64,000 bases of DNA from Cognatiluteimonas sedimenti (lineage in GTDB: Bacteria; Pseudomonadota; Gammaproteobacteria; Xanthomonadales; Xanthomonadaceae), in assembly GCF_022808325.1 (NCBI RefSeq), contig NZ_JALGCL010000003.1, positions 186,001-250,000 on the forward strand, given 5' to 3'. Under the pieces are notes generated by a model. It made no database searches. It worked only from the letters and a program-made list of their open reading frames with translations, and was not told the DNA's origin. Numbering within the stretch: the stretch's first letter is position 1; the number at the start of each line of letters is the position of its first letter. The position numbers and the translations under genes were made by a program. This document shows, piece after piece, positions 31,001 through 39,322 of this stretch.

Positions 31001-33865
31001 CTGACCGCGCCGCTGCCCGCCGGGCAGTTGCGGGCGATGCGGCGCGCCTACGCGCAGGCCGGTTTCGGCCCGGCGGACGTGCAGCTGTTCGAGGCGCATG
31101 GCACCGGTACCGTCGCCGGCGATACCGCGGAGCTGGAAAGCACGACTTGCCTGATCGCCGAGGCCGGCGGCAAGCCGCGCCAGGCCGCGATCGGCTCGGT
31201 CAAGACCCTGATCGGCCACACCAAGGCCGCGGCGGGCGTCAGCGGGCTGCTCAAGGCCACCATGGCCCTGCACCACCGCGTGCTGCCGCCGCACGGCAAC
31301 ACGGCCAACCCGAACGCGATACTGCGCCGGGACGACAGCCCGCTGTACCTGCTCGACGAGCCGCAACCGTGGCTGGCCGCGCCCGATGGCGCGCCGCGCC
31401 GCGCCGCGGTCAGCGCGTTCGGTTTCGGCGGCACCAACTTCCACATCGCGCTGCAGGAATACGCCGGCGAGTACCGGCAGTGGCTGCGTCCGGCCGGCGC
31501 CAGCCGGCAATGGCCGGCGGAGCTGCTGCTGTGGAGCGCGCCGGACCGCGAGTCGCTGCTGGCGCGCGTCACCACGCTGCAGGCGCAGCTTGCCGATGCC
31601 CAAGACGTCGCCCTGCGTGATCTCGGCGCGAGCCTGGCCGAGCGCTGGCAGCCGGGCCGCGAAACCCTGGCCATCGTCGCGAAGGACCTCCGCGACCTCG
31701 GTGCGCAACTGGACAGCGCGGCGAAGTACCTGCGCGGCGAGTCCCAGGCGCTGCCGCCGACGGTGCGCCATGCACCCGCCGGGCAGGCGCCCGGCAAGCT
31801 GGCGCTGCTGTTCCCCGGCCAGGGGTCGCAGTACACCGGGATGCTGCGCGAACTCGCGCTGCATTTCCCGGTCTGCGCGCAGGCGCTGTCCGACGCCGAC
31901 CGCGTGCTCGCAGGCGAATTCGCGCAGCGCTTCGGCGACGACGCCACGCTCAGCCGCTTCATCCTGCCGCGCGGCGCCTACGACGACGAACGCAAGGCGC
32001 AAGCGCGCCAGGCGCTGACCAGCACCGACGTGGCCCAGCCCGCGCTCGGCGCGGTCGAAGTGGCGATGCTGCGACTGCTGCGCGAGTTCGGCGTCGACGG
32101 CGACATGGCCGCCGGCCACAGCTACGGCGAGTTCGTGGCGCTGCACGCCGCCGGCGCGATCGACTTCGACGCGCTGATGGCGCTGTCCGCCGCGCGCGGT
32201 CGCTATATCGTCGACGCCGCGCGCGCCCAGGGCAGCGAGCTCGGCACCATGGCCGCGGTCCGCGGCAGCCGCGAACAAGTCGAACAGGCGATCGCCGGGA
32301 TCGACGGCGTGGTCGTCGCCAACCACAACGCGCCGGCGCAGACCGTCGTGTCCGGCTCCCACGCGGGCATGGAAGCGGCGCTGCAGGCGCTGGCCAAGGC
32401 CGGGATCGAGGCGACGATGCTGCCGGTCGCGGCGGCATTCCATTCCAGCCTGGTGAAGCCGGCGCGCAACGCGCTGGCGGCCAGGATCGAGGCCACGCCC
32501 TGGCGCGAGACCGCGATGCCGGTGTACTCGAACGCGAGCGCAAGGCCGCATTCGTCCGATGTCGCCGCCACCCGGCGCGCCATGGCCGAGCACCTGGTGC
32601 AGCCGGTCGAATTCGTCGCCGAGATCGAGGCGATGCACGCCGACGGCGCGCGGGTGTTCCTGGAAGTCGGGCCGAAATCGGTGCTGAGCGGCCTGGCCGC
32701 GAAGATCCTCGCCGGCAAGCCACACGTGGCGATCGCGCTGGACAACGGCACCGGCCTGCCGGGACTGTTGACCGCCTTTGGGCAATTGCTCGCCGCCGGC
32801 ATCGCGCTGGATCCGCGGCGCCTGTTCGCCGGTCGCGACTGCCGCGTCGGCGACGCATCGCAACTGCAATCGCTCAAGCCCGACACCACCCTGCCCAGGA
32901 CCGCATGGCTGCTCAACGGCAGCAAGGCGCGGCGCGCAAGCGAGCCGATGCCGCAGATTGGCGTGACCCTGGAACAGGCGAGCCAGCCTGCCGCGGTGCC
33001 GGCACCGGTCCCCGCCGCTGCGTCCAGCGCGGCCAGGCCGGAGCCGGCGCCGCAGCAACCAGTCGCGGTCGCCGCCCCGCGTGCGGTTGCGCCGCAATCC
33101 ATGACCCGCCCAGCCGCCGCTGGGCTTTCCAGCAACAGGCAAGGCCGCGCAATAGAGGAACGCCACATGTACGAGCGCAAACCAGCAATGACGGCCGATG
33201 CCGCCGTCATGGCGAATTACTTCGACACGATGCGCCAGTTCCTGGAAACCCAGGGACAGGTGATGGCCGCGTACATGGGCGAGGCCGCGGCCGCGCATGT
33301 GGCCGCGGCGCGTCCGGCGCGCATCGCCGCGCCGACCGCCACGACCATGCCGGCGCAGCCGCCGCTGCGGACCCTGGCACCCGCGCCGGTCGCGGCACCG
33401 GCACCTGCGGCTCCGATCGAAGTCGCGGTCGCTGCCATGCCGGCCGCCGCGCCAGCGCCGTTGATCGAGGTGGCGGTGCCGCACGTCAATGGCGTCGACA
33501 AGCCGCTGCCTGCCGCCGCAGCGGCTGTGGCGGGCGCAGAGCTCGGCCGCGAAACGCTGGCCGACCTGCTGCTCGGGATCATCGAGGAGAAGACCGGATA
33601 CCCGCGCGACATGGTCGGCCTGGATCAAGGCCTGGAAGCGGACCTGGGCATCGATTCGATCAAGCGCATCGAAGTGGTCGGTGCGATGCTGCAGGCGTTG
33701 CCCGAGCAGATGCGCGAAGCGCTCACTGCCAGCCGCAGCAAGCTCAACACCCAGGCGACGCTCGACGGGATGCTCGACATCCTGGTGGAAGCCGCGCCGG
33801 GCGCCAATCCGGCCCCCGCCACCAGCGTGCGCGCATTGCACGCCGACGAACGCCGCCGCGCCTGA
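28070..33865 (+). CDS. Lipid synthase PKS1: tandem NPD-like barrels-KS-AT-ACP
   Basis: A 1931-aa multidomain synthase. Residues 1-310 form a divergent nitronate-monooxygenase/PfaD-like barrel. Residues about 320-620 form a second, better conserved one (LVQGPMTRVSD, EGRECGGHIGP, LMGSAYLFT), the expected enoyl reductase. KS from about 688 has Cys875 (DAACASS), His1010 (EAHGTGT) and His1050 (LIGHTKAAAG). AT (about 1244-1560) has LLFPGQGSQ and Ser1351 in GHSYGE. The ACP has Ser1863 in DLGIDSIKR. A helix YFDTMRQFLETQ (from 1717) precedes the ACP and recurs in PKS2 and PKS3. ATG 28070 has AGGAG upstream. The domain set is like PfaA/PfaD or heterocyst glycolipid synthases; the product is unknown. 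Confidence 0.9.
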   Translation: MPEFTSLVFTPAGLCHADLAIAACRAGGVGIVNGELQVDSEPVRRALDALAAAVGSDYGARLDRIDAEMAAALRDHVRRGLRWLVVDAGMVPGEQALLQELRQAGVRVLAEVVTPHWPGTPLEALVDGLLLKGNEAGGFVGEDASFILLQKWRGRTPLPLYIRGGLTPHAAAACSAVGVAGGVLDSQLLMLDEARVPASLQAVLGNLSGSETVAVGDGEQGEYFRLLLRPGYDAARGFVAAGEGLGFAALRELAAGRADWSLPQQALLPIGQDVAFAAPWRTQYRHLGAILKAISAAIDSHLRMAVEHAPVAEDAPLAKALGLRYPLVQGPMTRVSDTAEFAKSVAQGGALPMVAFALLKGEPLDKLLARTKQLLGDRPWGIGLLGFAPQSLLDEQLAIAIRYKPDYAIIAGGRPDQAVHLEQAGVPTFLHVPAAKLVPMFLREGARRFIFEGRECGGHIGPLSSFVLWSSMVDQLLAELAPGKIDAGEVQVLFAGGVHDAVSSAMVQVLAAPLAARGVKVGVLMGSAYLFTREIVASGSIVPQFQREVLDCERTVNLESGPGHASRCAYTPFAGEYMKKRMELRERKVPGDEARQVLDQLILGRLRIASKGRVRDAEGALQQLSVDEQRSEGMYMLGQVATLRADVTDIEALHREVTDDAAALLSERLRQRADEAAAAQDVAGNPADIAIVGIASVLPKAADSRQYWENILSKVDAITEIPSHRWDWRLYFDADRNARDKIYSKWGGFLDDLVFDPTKYGMPPKSLESVDPMQLMSLEVAQRTLVDAGYHEKAFDRERASVIIGASGGAGDVGTQYGIRSEWPRFNGTLPEEVAKRLPEWTEDTFAGLLLNVVPGRIASRLNFGGVNFTTDAACASSLAAVYQGVSELVAGRSDFVLAGGVDTVQGPFGYLCFSKTQALSPRGRCSTFSADGDGIVISEGIAMIAMKRLADAERDGDRIYAVIKGVGGSSDGYAKGLTAPLPAGQLRAMRRAYAQAGFGPADVQLFEAHGTGTVAGDTAELESTTCLIAEAGGKPRQAAIGSVKTLIGHTKAAAGVSGLLKATMALHHRVLPPHGNTANPNAILRRDDSPLYLLDEPQPWLAAPDGAPRRAAVSAFGFGGTNFHIALQEYAGEYRQWLRPAGASRQWPAELLLWSAPDRESLLARVTTLQAQLADAQDVALRDLGASLAERWQPGRETLAIVAKDLRDLGAQLDSAAKYLRGESQALPPTVRHAPAGQAPGKLALLFPGQGSQYTGMLRELALHFPVCAQALSDADRVLAGEFAQRFGDDATLSRFILPRGAYDDERKAQARQALTSTDVAQPALGAVEVAMLRLLREFGVDGDMAAGHSYGEFVALHAAGAIDFDALMALSAARGRYIVDAARAQGSELGTMAAVRGSREQVEQAIAGIDGVVVANHNAPAQTVVSGSHAGMEAALQALAKAGIEATMLPVAAAFHSSLVKPARNALAARIEATPWRETAMPVYSNASARPHSSDVAATRRAMAEHLVQPVEFVAEIEAMHADGARVFLEVGPKSVLSGLAAKILAGKPHVAIALDNGTGLPGLLTAFGQLLAAGIALDPRRLFAGRDCRVGDASQLQSLKPDTTLPRTAWLLNGSKARRASEPMPQIGVTLEQASQPAAVPAPVPAAASSAARPEPAPQQPVAVAAPRAVAPQSMTRPAAAGLSSNRQGRAIEERHMYERKPAMTADAAVMANYFDTMRQFLETQGQVMAAYMGEAAAAHVAAARPARIAAPTATTMPAQPPLRTLAPAPVAAPAPAAPIEVAVAAMPAAAPAPLIEVAVPHVNGVDKPLPAAAAAVAGAELGRETLADLLLGIIEEKTGYPRDMVGLDQGLEADLGIDSIKRIEVVGAMLQALPEQMREALTASRSKLNTQATLDGMLDILVEAAPGANPAPATSVRALHADERRRA

Positions 33866-33920
33866 GGCGGGCGGATGTCCACGCCGAGAAGACGCACTTG
33901 AGTGCCGTACCCGACCGCCA

Positions 33921-34832
33921 ATGACAGCCCCTCTTTTCCTCCTGGCCCCGCCCAGGTCCTACACCTCGCTGGTCAACGCAATGCTGGGCCAGCACCCGCA
34001 GGCCTTCGGCCTGCCGGAGCTGTGCCTGTTCAACGTCGAGCGGCTGGTCGAGCTGTGGGTGGGGGTGGAGGGCGAGAACGCCGAGCGCGGGGCGATGGCG
34101 CGACACGGCCTGATGCGCGCGGTGGCCGAGATCTACGGCGGCGAACAGACCGCCGCGACCGTGAACATGGCGCGGGCATGGGCTTCGGTGCGCGAGGACT
34201 GGGATACCGGGCGCGTGTTCCAGGAGATCGTCGCCCGCATCCATCCGCTGGTGGCGGTCGAGAAGAGCCCGTCCTACGCGGTCGCCGTGCCACGCATGCG
34301 CGGGTTGCTGAAGGCGTTCCCCGATGCCCGCTTCCTGCACCTGATCCGGCATCCGATCGCGCAGGGCAAGTCGGTGATGGCGATCAATGAAGGCGCGTTC
34401 ACGATGCGGATGAACGCGTTCGAGATCGGCGAGGATTTCGCCGTCCTCGAGCCACAGATCGCATGGCACGACGTCAACCAGAACATCCTCGACTTCCTCG
34501 ACGAAGTGCCGCCGGCGCAGCAGATGCGCATGCGCGGCGAAGACATCATGGCCGATCCGCGCACCCACCTTGGCGCGATCGCGCGCTGGGCGGGGCTGCG
34601 CGACGACGACGAGGCGATCGAGGAAATGATGCATCCGGAGCGCTCGCCGTTCGCGTGCTTCGGCCCGGTGACGGCGTTGTTCGGGAACGACCCCAACTTC
34701 CTCGGCGGACCGACCTTCCGCCCGCACAAGCCCAAGATCCTGCCGCTGGACGCGGAGCTGCCGTGGCGCAAGGACGGCCGGCGCCTGTATCCGCAAGTGG
34801 TGGAAATGGCAAACGAGTTCGGATATGTCTGA
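33921..34832 (+). CDS. Sulfotransferase (PAPS-dependent family)
   Basis: A 303-aa protein. The 5'-phosphosulfate-binding loop is LAPPRSYTS (residues 8-16) and the 3'-phosphate-binding segment is LHLIRHPIAQGKSVM (about 139-153). A PELCLFN segment follows helix 1, as in bacterial sulfotransferases linked to polyketide pathways. No signal peptide is present, so it acts in the cytoplasm, plausibly on an ACP-bound or freed acyl chain made by the flanking synthases. It starts 55 bp after PKS1 and overlaps the next gene by 8 bp. The acceptor is not known. Confidence 0.85.
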   Translation: MTAPLFLLAPPRSYTSLVNAMLGQHPQAFGLPELCLFNVERLVELWVGVEGENAERGAMARHGLMRAVAEIYGGEQTAATVNMARAWASVREDWDTGRVFQEIVARIHPLVAVEKSPSYAVAVPRMRGLLKAFPDARFLHLIRHPIAQGKSVMAINEGAFTMRMNAFEIGEDFAVLEPQIAWHDVNQNILDFLDEVPPAQQMRMRGEDIMADPRTHLGAIARWAGLRDDDEAIEEMMHPERSPFACFGPVTALFGNDPNFLGGPTFRPHKPKILPLDAELPWRKDGRRLYPQVVEMANEFGYV

Positions 34833-35280
34833 AAACGCGAAAACGACCGCCAACGTGCATCCCGGCAACATCGCCGCGGGCGCCAAGTCCAAGCGCGAGC
34901 GCCTGTCGCCGGCGCCGCTCGACCCCCTGACCGGGCGCTCGGATCCGTCGTTGCTCAAGCCGCACCAGGCCGCGCTGCGGCAGGCGGTCGTGGATACGTT
35001 CAACGCCAAGAAGGCGCGCTCGTTCCTGCAGAAGCAGGTCCACCACATCAGCACCAACCGCGAGCTGGCCGAAGGCATCAAGTTCCTGTTCGACGAGCAC
35101 GGCCGCCCGCCGGCCAACGTGCCGCTGGAGGACATCATCGACGAGCGACGGATGGTCGAATACCACCTGATGTGGGTCGAGGGTGTCCTCAGCGAACTGC
35201 GCCACCGGCTGATCAAGATCAGGGAAGTCGAGGACTACGCCCTGGAAATGCTGTCGCGCGCCGGCCACCAAGATGACTGA
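34825..35280 (+). CDS. Conserved-looking 151-aa protein of unknown function
   Basis: Soluble, charged, mostly helical protein with no signal peptide. After a disordered basic N-terminus (about 50 aa), helices include VVDTFNAKKARSFLQKQVHH, a segment RELAEGIKFLFDEHG, and a C-terminal amphipathic helix MWVEGVLSELRHRLIKIREV. No motif is recognised. It overlaps the sulfotransferase and the outer-membrane channel genes by 8 bp each, so it is translated in step with both and is probably an obligate part of the pathway, perhaps an adaptor. Confidence 0.75.
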   Translation: MSENAKTTANVHPGNIAAGAKSKRERLSPAPLDPLTGRSDPSLLKPHQAALRQAVVDTFNAKKARSFLQKQVHHISTNRELAEGIKFLFDEHGRPPANVPLEDIIDERRMVEYHLMWVEGVLSELRHRLIKIREVEDYALEMLSRAGHQDD

Positions 35281-36844
35281 GGACCGCATGCCCCAAGGAT
35301 CGACAACCCGCGCCGGCAACGCCCGCGCCCTGCCTGCCGCGTTGCGGCGGCGCGGCAGCCTGGCCCTGGCGTGCGCGGTGGTGCTGGCGCTCGCCGGCTG
35401 CACCACGCTCGGCCCGGACTACCAGCGCCCGGACGTGCCGCTGCCGCAAGCCTGGCGCAGCCCGCAGGCGCAAACCCGCGATGTCGTCGACACGGCCTGG
35501 TGGCAGGCGTTCGGCGATCCCTCGCTGGACCACCTGGTCGCGTCCGCGATCGACGCCAACAAGGACCTGATGCTGGCGACGCTGCGGGTCGAGGAGTTCG
35601 ACGCGAAGCTGCAGATCAGCCGCGCCGATGGCCGGCCGCAGGCCGGCTACTCGGCGTCGGCGCAGCACCAGCGCTACAGCGAGCAGCGGCCGGTGCTGCT
35701 GCCGCCGCGGATCGATCCGATCCAGGACGCATTCGAGGTGGGTACCAACCTGAGCTGGGAGCTCGACCTGTGGGGCCGCGTCCGCCGCGCCAACGAAGCC
35801 GCGCGCGCCGACCTGATGGCCACCGAGGATGCCCGGCGCGCGGTGATGCTCACCGTGGTCACCAGCGTGGCCACGAGCTACATCCAGTTGCTCGCGCTGG
35901 ACCACGAACTGGAACTGGCGCGACAGACCCGCAGCAACCGCGGCGACGCGCTGGCGCTGGTGCAGAAGAAATACGAAGGCGGTGCGGCGACGCGCCTGGA
36001 CGTCGCCAAGGCCAGGGCCGCGATGTACGACGTGTCGGTGGCGATCCCGGACCTCGAGCGCCAGGTCGCGGCGCTGGAAAACGCGATCTCCTTGCTGCTG
36101 GGGCGCAACCCCGGCGCGATCGCGCGCGGCAAGCTGGAGGGGCTGGTCCTGCCACCGGTACCGCAGGGCATCCCGTCGGACGTGCTGGCGCGCCGCCCGG
36201 ACGTGATGGAGGCCGAGCAGAACCTGGTCTCGGCCAACGCCCGCATCGGCGTGGCCAAGGCACAGTATTTCCCGACGATCTCTTTGACCGGCCTGCTCGG
36301 CCTGGGCAGCAACGAACTCGGCAACCTGTTGCAGCATTCGGCCACCACCGGCGCGATCGGCGCCGGCCTGCTGGGCACGATCTTCAGCGGCGGCCGCATC
36401 AAGGGCGACATCCGCCGGACCGAGGCGGTCCAGAAGCAGATGCTGGTGAAGTACCAGCAGGCTATCCAGGTCGCGCTGCGCGAAGTCGAGGATGCGCTGG
36501 TGTTCCGTGCCAAGGCCGGGGAGATCGCGACCGCGGGCGAGCAGCAGGTCGATGCGCTGCGCGATGCGCTGCAGCTGTCGAGCGCGCGCCATGAAGGCGG
36601 CCAGTCGAGCTACCTGGACGTGCTGGACGCGCAGCAGGACCTGTACGAGGCGCAGGACAAGCAGGTCGGTCGCCAGCGCGACACCTACCTGGCGCTGGTC
36701 TCGATCTACAAGGCCATGGGCGGCGGCTGGATGGTGGAACAGGACCGCATCCGCGCCGCCGGCACCGCAGAAACCGCAGTAGCGCTGGCCCCGGCGGCCG
36801 GCGCGCAGGCAACGACAGAGACACGACCGGATTCCAGCCAATGA
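35273..36844 (+). CDS. NodT/OprM-type outer membrane efflux lipoprotein
   Basis: TolC-like outer-membrane channel of 523 aa. A lipoprotein signal ends VLALAGC (Cys43), followed by the family start TTLGPDYQRPDVPLPQAW. Two OEP repeats carry the typical LWGRVRRANEAARADLMATE and RPDVMEAEQNLVSANARIGV. ATG 35288 (MPQGST), with GAGG upstream, may be the true start. It overlaps the fusion-protein gene by ATGA, so channel and periplasmic adaptor are made together. It is likely the outer-membrane exit for the lipid product. Confidence 0.92.
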   Translation: MTEDRMPQGSTTRAGNARALPAALRRRGSLALACAVVLALAGCTTLGPDYQRPDVPLPQAWRSPQAQTRDVVDTAWWQAFGDPSLDHLVASAIDANKDLMLATLRVEEFDAKLQISRADGRPQAGYSASAQHQRYSEQRPVLLPPRIDPIQDAFEVGTNLSWELDLWGRVRRANEAARADLMATEDARRAVMLTVVTSVATSYIQLLALDHELELARQTRSNRGDALALVQKKYEGGAATRLDVAKARAAMYDVSVAIPDLERQVAALENAISLLLGRNPGAIARGKLEGLVLPPVPQGIPSDVLARRPDVMEAEQNLVSANARIGVAKAQYFPTISLTGLLGLGSNELGNLLQHSATTGAIGAGLLGTIFSGGRIKGDIRRTEAVQKQMLVKYQQAIQVALREVEDALVFRAKAGEIATAGEQQVDALRDALQLSSARHEGGQSSYLDVLDAQQDLYEAQDKQVGRQRDTYLALVSIYKAMGGGWMVEQDRIRAAGTAETAVALAPAAGAQATTETRPDSSQ

Positions 36845-39294
36845 ACGAGCCGAGCAAGAAGATCGTCCTTCCCGCCTACCTGATCCGGCGCCTGGAAGCC
36901 TTCCGCATCAGCAAGGGCAGCGAACACAGCTACGTCGTGCGCGACAAGCTGTACGGCAAGACCTACGACTTCGATCCATGGCAGTTCTTCATCCTCGAAG
37001 TGCTGCCGGGCTGCGAATCGCTGGAGAAGCTGCAGGCGGTGTTCCGCGACCGCTTCGACCGCAACATCACCGCGCAGGAGCTCGAGGGGCTGTTCGCGTC
37101 GATCGCCGACCAGAAGCTGTTCGACGAAGCGGCCCTGCAGCATCCGCTGCTGGAGCCTTACGCCAGGCGCACCTTCGAGGTCGTCGAAGGCAAGGCCGTG
37201 CACAAGTCCTTCAGCGCGATGGTCGGCCAGGGCGGCGGTGCACCCGCGGCCGCGCCAGAGGCGCCCAGCCACGATGAAGCGTCGTCCGCCGACGTCGATG
37301 CGCGGCTGCCGCCGGGCGTCGAGGAAGCGGTCGGCCTGGATTCGCGCGCCGCGACCCGGATGCTCGACCTGTTCGACCCGCGGCCCCTGCTGCGGCTGTT
37401 GTCGCCGCTGGTCCGGCCGCTGCGCTACGCGGCCTACGCGTTGCCGGTGGTGCTGCTGGTGGCGGTCATCCTCGTCGCCAGGAACTGGCACCTGCTGACC
37501 AGCGACCTCGGCGAGCTGCATTCGCGGCTGAGCCTGTTCGGCCGCATCGTGTTCGTGCTGTTCACGGTCAACGTGCTGGCCACGATCAACCTGGCGTTCG
37601 TGGCGCATGCGTTCCGCGTCACCGTCGATCGCATCGGCCTGACCCTGCTGCTCGGGTTCATCCCGCGCTTCACCACCCACATGACCGGGGTCGCGCAGCT
37701 CAACCGGCGCGAGACGATGTGGCTGCACGGCTCCAACCTGGTGCTGCGCCTGTTCCTCTTCAGCTTCGGGGTGCTGCTCTGGTACAACACCCGCGACCAC
37801 CAGGGCACGCTGCCCGAGCTCGGGCTGATGTTCGTGCTGACGGTGGGCGCCAGCCTGGTGCTGGAAGCAGGCAACCCGCTGGCAAAGGGCAGCGCCTATT
37901 TCCTGCTCTCGGCCTACCTCAACGAACGGCACCTGCGCGGCAAGTCGTACAAGGCGCTGATGAACAAGCTGCGCGGCGGCGTCTACCAGTCCGCGGACAG
38001 CAACGCGCTGGCGCTGTACTCGCTGGCGACGATCACCTACCTCGTCGGCCTGATCCTGTTCCTGGGCATCGGCCTGCTGGAATGGCTCAACGGCCACCTC
38101 GACCTGGGTGGCTCGGCGTTGCTGATTGCCGGCGGTTTCGTCGGCTACCTCCTGTGGCGCAACTACGTCGGCCTGAAGAAGTTCGGCGACACCTACGAGC
38201 GCATGCAGCAGTTCGACCGTTGGCGCAAGCGCACCCTGGTCGCCGAGGACCTGTCGGAGGGCGAGGTCGCCAAGCCGCGGCCGGGCTACTGGCGGCGCGC
38301 GCTGCTGGTGTGCCCGCTGCTGCTGCTGTTCGTTCCCTATCCGTATGACGTCAGTGGTTCGTTCTCCATCTATCCGGTGCGCAGGCAGGTGTTGTCGACC
38401 GACACGCCCGGCCTGGTCGAGACGGTTTATTTCGACGGCGGCGAAAGCGTCAAGAAGGGCACCGTGATCGCGCGGCTGGCCGGCGACGAGTACTCGGGTC
38501 AGATCAAGGTGCTGGACGCGCGCATCCAGCAGCAGGCGGCGGTGGTCGCCGACCTGCAGGCCCGGCCCAAGCTCGAGGAAGTGCAGGTCGCGCAACAGGC
38601 GCTTGGCGCCGCCAGGACCAGCGCGCGCTTCAGCCGCGAGAAGGTGCCGCGGATCGAGAAGCTCTATGCCGCCGGCGCGATGTCGTTCGAGGAGCTCGAT
38701 GCCGCGCGCAAGCAGCGCGACACCGATGCGATGGAGGTGGGCGAGCGGCTGGCGGACCTGAACCTGGTCAAGACCGGCCCCACCGACGAGCAGATCGCGG
38801 CCGAGCAGGCCAAGCTGGCGAGCCTGCAGCAGGAGCGCAACGTCTACGTCGACAAGCTCGAGCGGACAGTGATCCGCATGCCGTTCGACGGCAACATCCT
38901 GACCCTGCACCTCAAGGACCGCACCAACAGCTACCTCGACAAGGGACAGCCGCTGGCGACGATCGAATCCACCGGCACGGTCACCGCCGAGATCGCGGTG
39001 CCGGAATCGGACGTGCAGTACGTCGAGCCCGGCGCGACCGTGCGCGTGCGGCCGGTGGCCTTCTTCAATCGCCAGTTCGAAGGCACCGTGGCGACGCTCG
39101 ACCGCAACGTCACCACCGAGTCGTTCGGCAGCACGGTCAAGGTCATCGCCACGATCGACAACCACGATGGCAGGTTGAATACCGGGATGACGGGCGTGGC
39201 GAAGATCCGCGGAGAGACCATGCCGGTGTGGAAGGCGTTCTCGCAGGCGATCATCCGCTTCGTGAAGGTGCAGGTCTGGTCATGGATCCCGTGA
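36841..39294 (+). CDS. PqqD-like / degenerate M50 / HlyD membrane fusion protein
   Basis: An 817-aa fusion. Residues about 15-110 resemble PqqD. Membrane helices from about 195 to 510 follow the layout of site-2-protease-like M50 domains found fused to membrane fusion proteins. Here the zinc motif HExxH reads AFVAH (252-256) and the NPxxxxDGY motif reads NPLAKGSAY (345-353), so metal ligands are lost. The C-terminus is a HlyD/RND adaptor: lipoyl-like halves flanking a coiled coil (about 575-690), then FEGTVATLDRNV. It should link the inner membrane to the NodT channel. No ABC or MFS pump is encoded nearby. Confidence 0.85.
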   Translation: MNEPSKKIVLPAYLIRRLEAFRISKGSEHSYVVRDKLYGKTYDFDPWQFFILEVLPGCESLEKLQAVFRDRFDRNITAQELEGLFASIADQKLFDEAALQHPLLEPYARRTFEVVEGKAVHKSFSAMVGQGGGAPAAAPEAPSHDEASSADVDARLPPGVEEAVGLDSRAATRMLDLFDPRPLLRLLSPLVRPLRYAAYALPVVLLVAVILVARNWHLLTSDLGELHSRLSLFGRIVFVLFTVNVLATINLAFVAHAFRVTVDRIGLTLLLGFIPRFTTHMTGVAQLNRRETMWLHGSNLVLRLFLFSFGVLLWYNTRDHQGTLPELGLMFVLTVGASLVLEAGNPLAKGSAYFLLSAYLNERHLRGKSYKALMNKLRGGVYQSADSNALALYSLATITYLVGLILFLGIGLLEWLNGHLDLGGSALLIAGGFVGYLLWRNYVGLKKFGDTYERMQQFDRWRKRTLVAEDLSEGEVAKPRPGYWRRALLVCPLLLLFVPYPYDVSGSFSIYPVRRQVLSTDTPGLVETVYFDGGESVKKGTVIARLAGDEYSGQIKVLDARIQQQAAVVADLQARPKLEEVQVAQQALGAARTSARFSREKVPRIEKLYAAGAMSFEELDAARKQRDTDAMEVGERLADLNLVKTGPTDEQIAAEQAKLASLQQERNVYVDKLERTVIRMPFDGNILTLHLKDRTNSYLDKGQPLATIESTGTVTAEIAVPESDVQYVEPGATVRVRPVAFFNRQFEGTVATLDRNVTTESFGSTVKVIATIDNHDGRLNTGMTGVAKIRGETMPVWKAFSQAIIRFVKVQVWSWIP

Positions 39295-39322
39295 CGGGCA
39301 CGCAGGGCCAGGGCGGACAGGC

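Noticed and set aside
27173-33841. A 2222-codon open frame on the minus strand opposite PKS1
   Set aside because: It mirrors PKS1 codon for codon, has His/Arg/Gln-rich low-complexity translation and no recognisable domain; such antisense frames are common in high-GC DNA.
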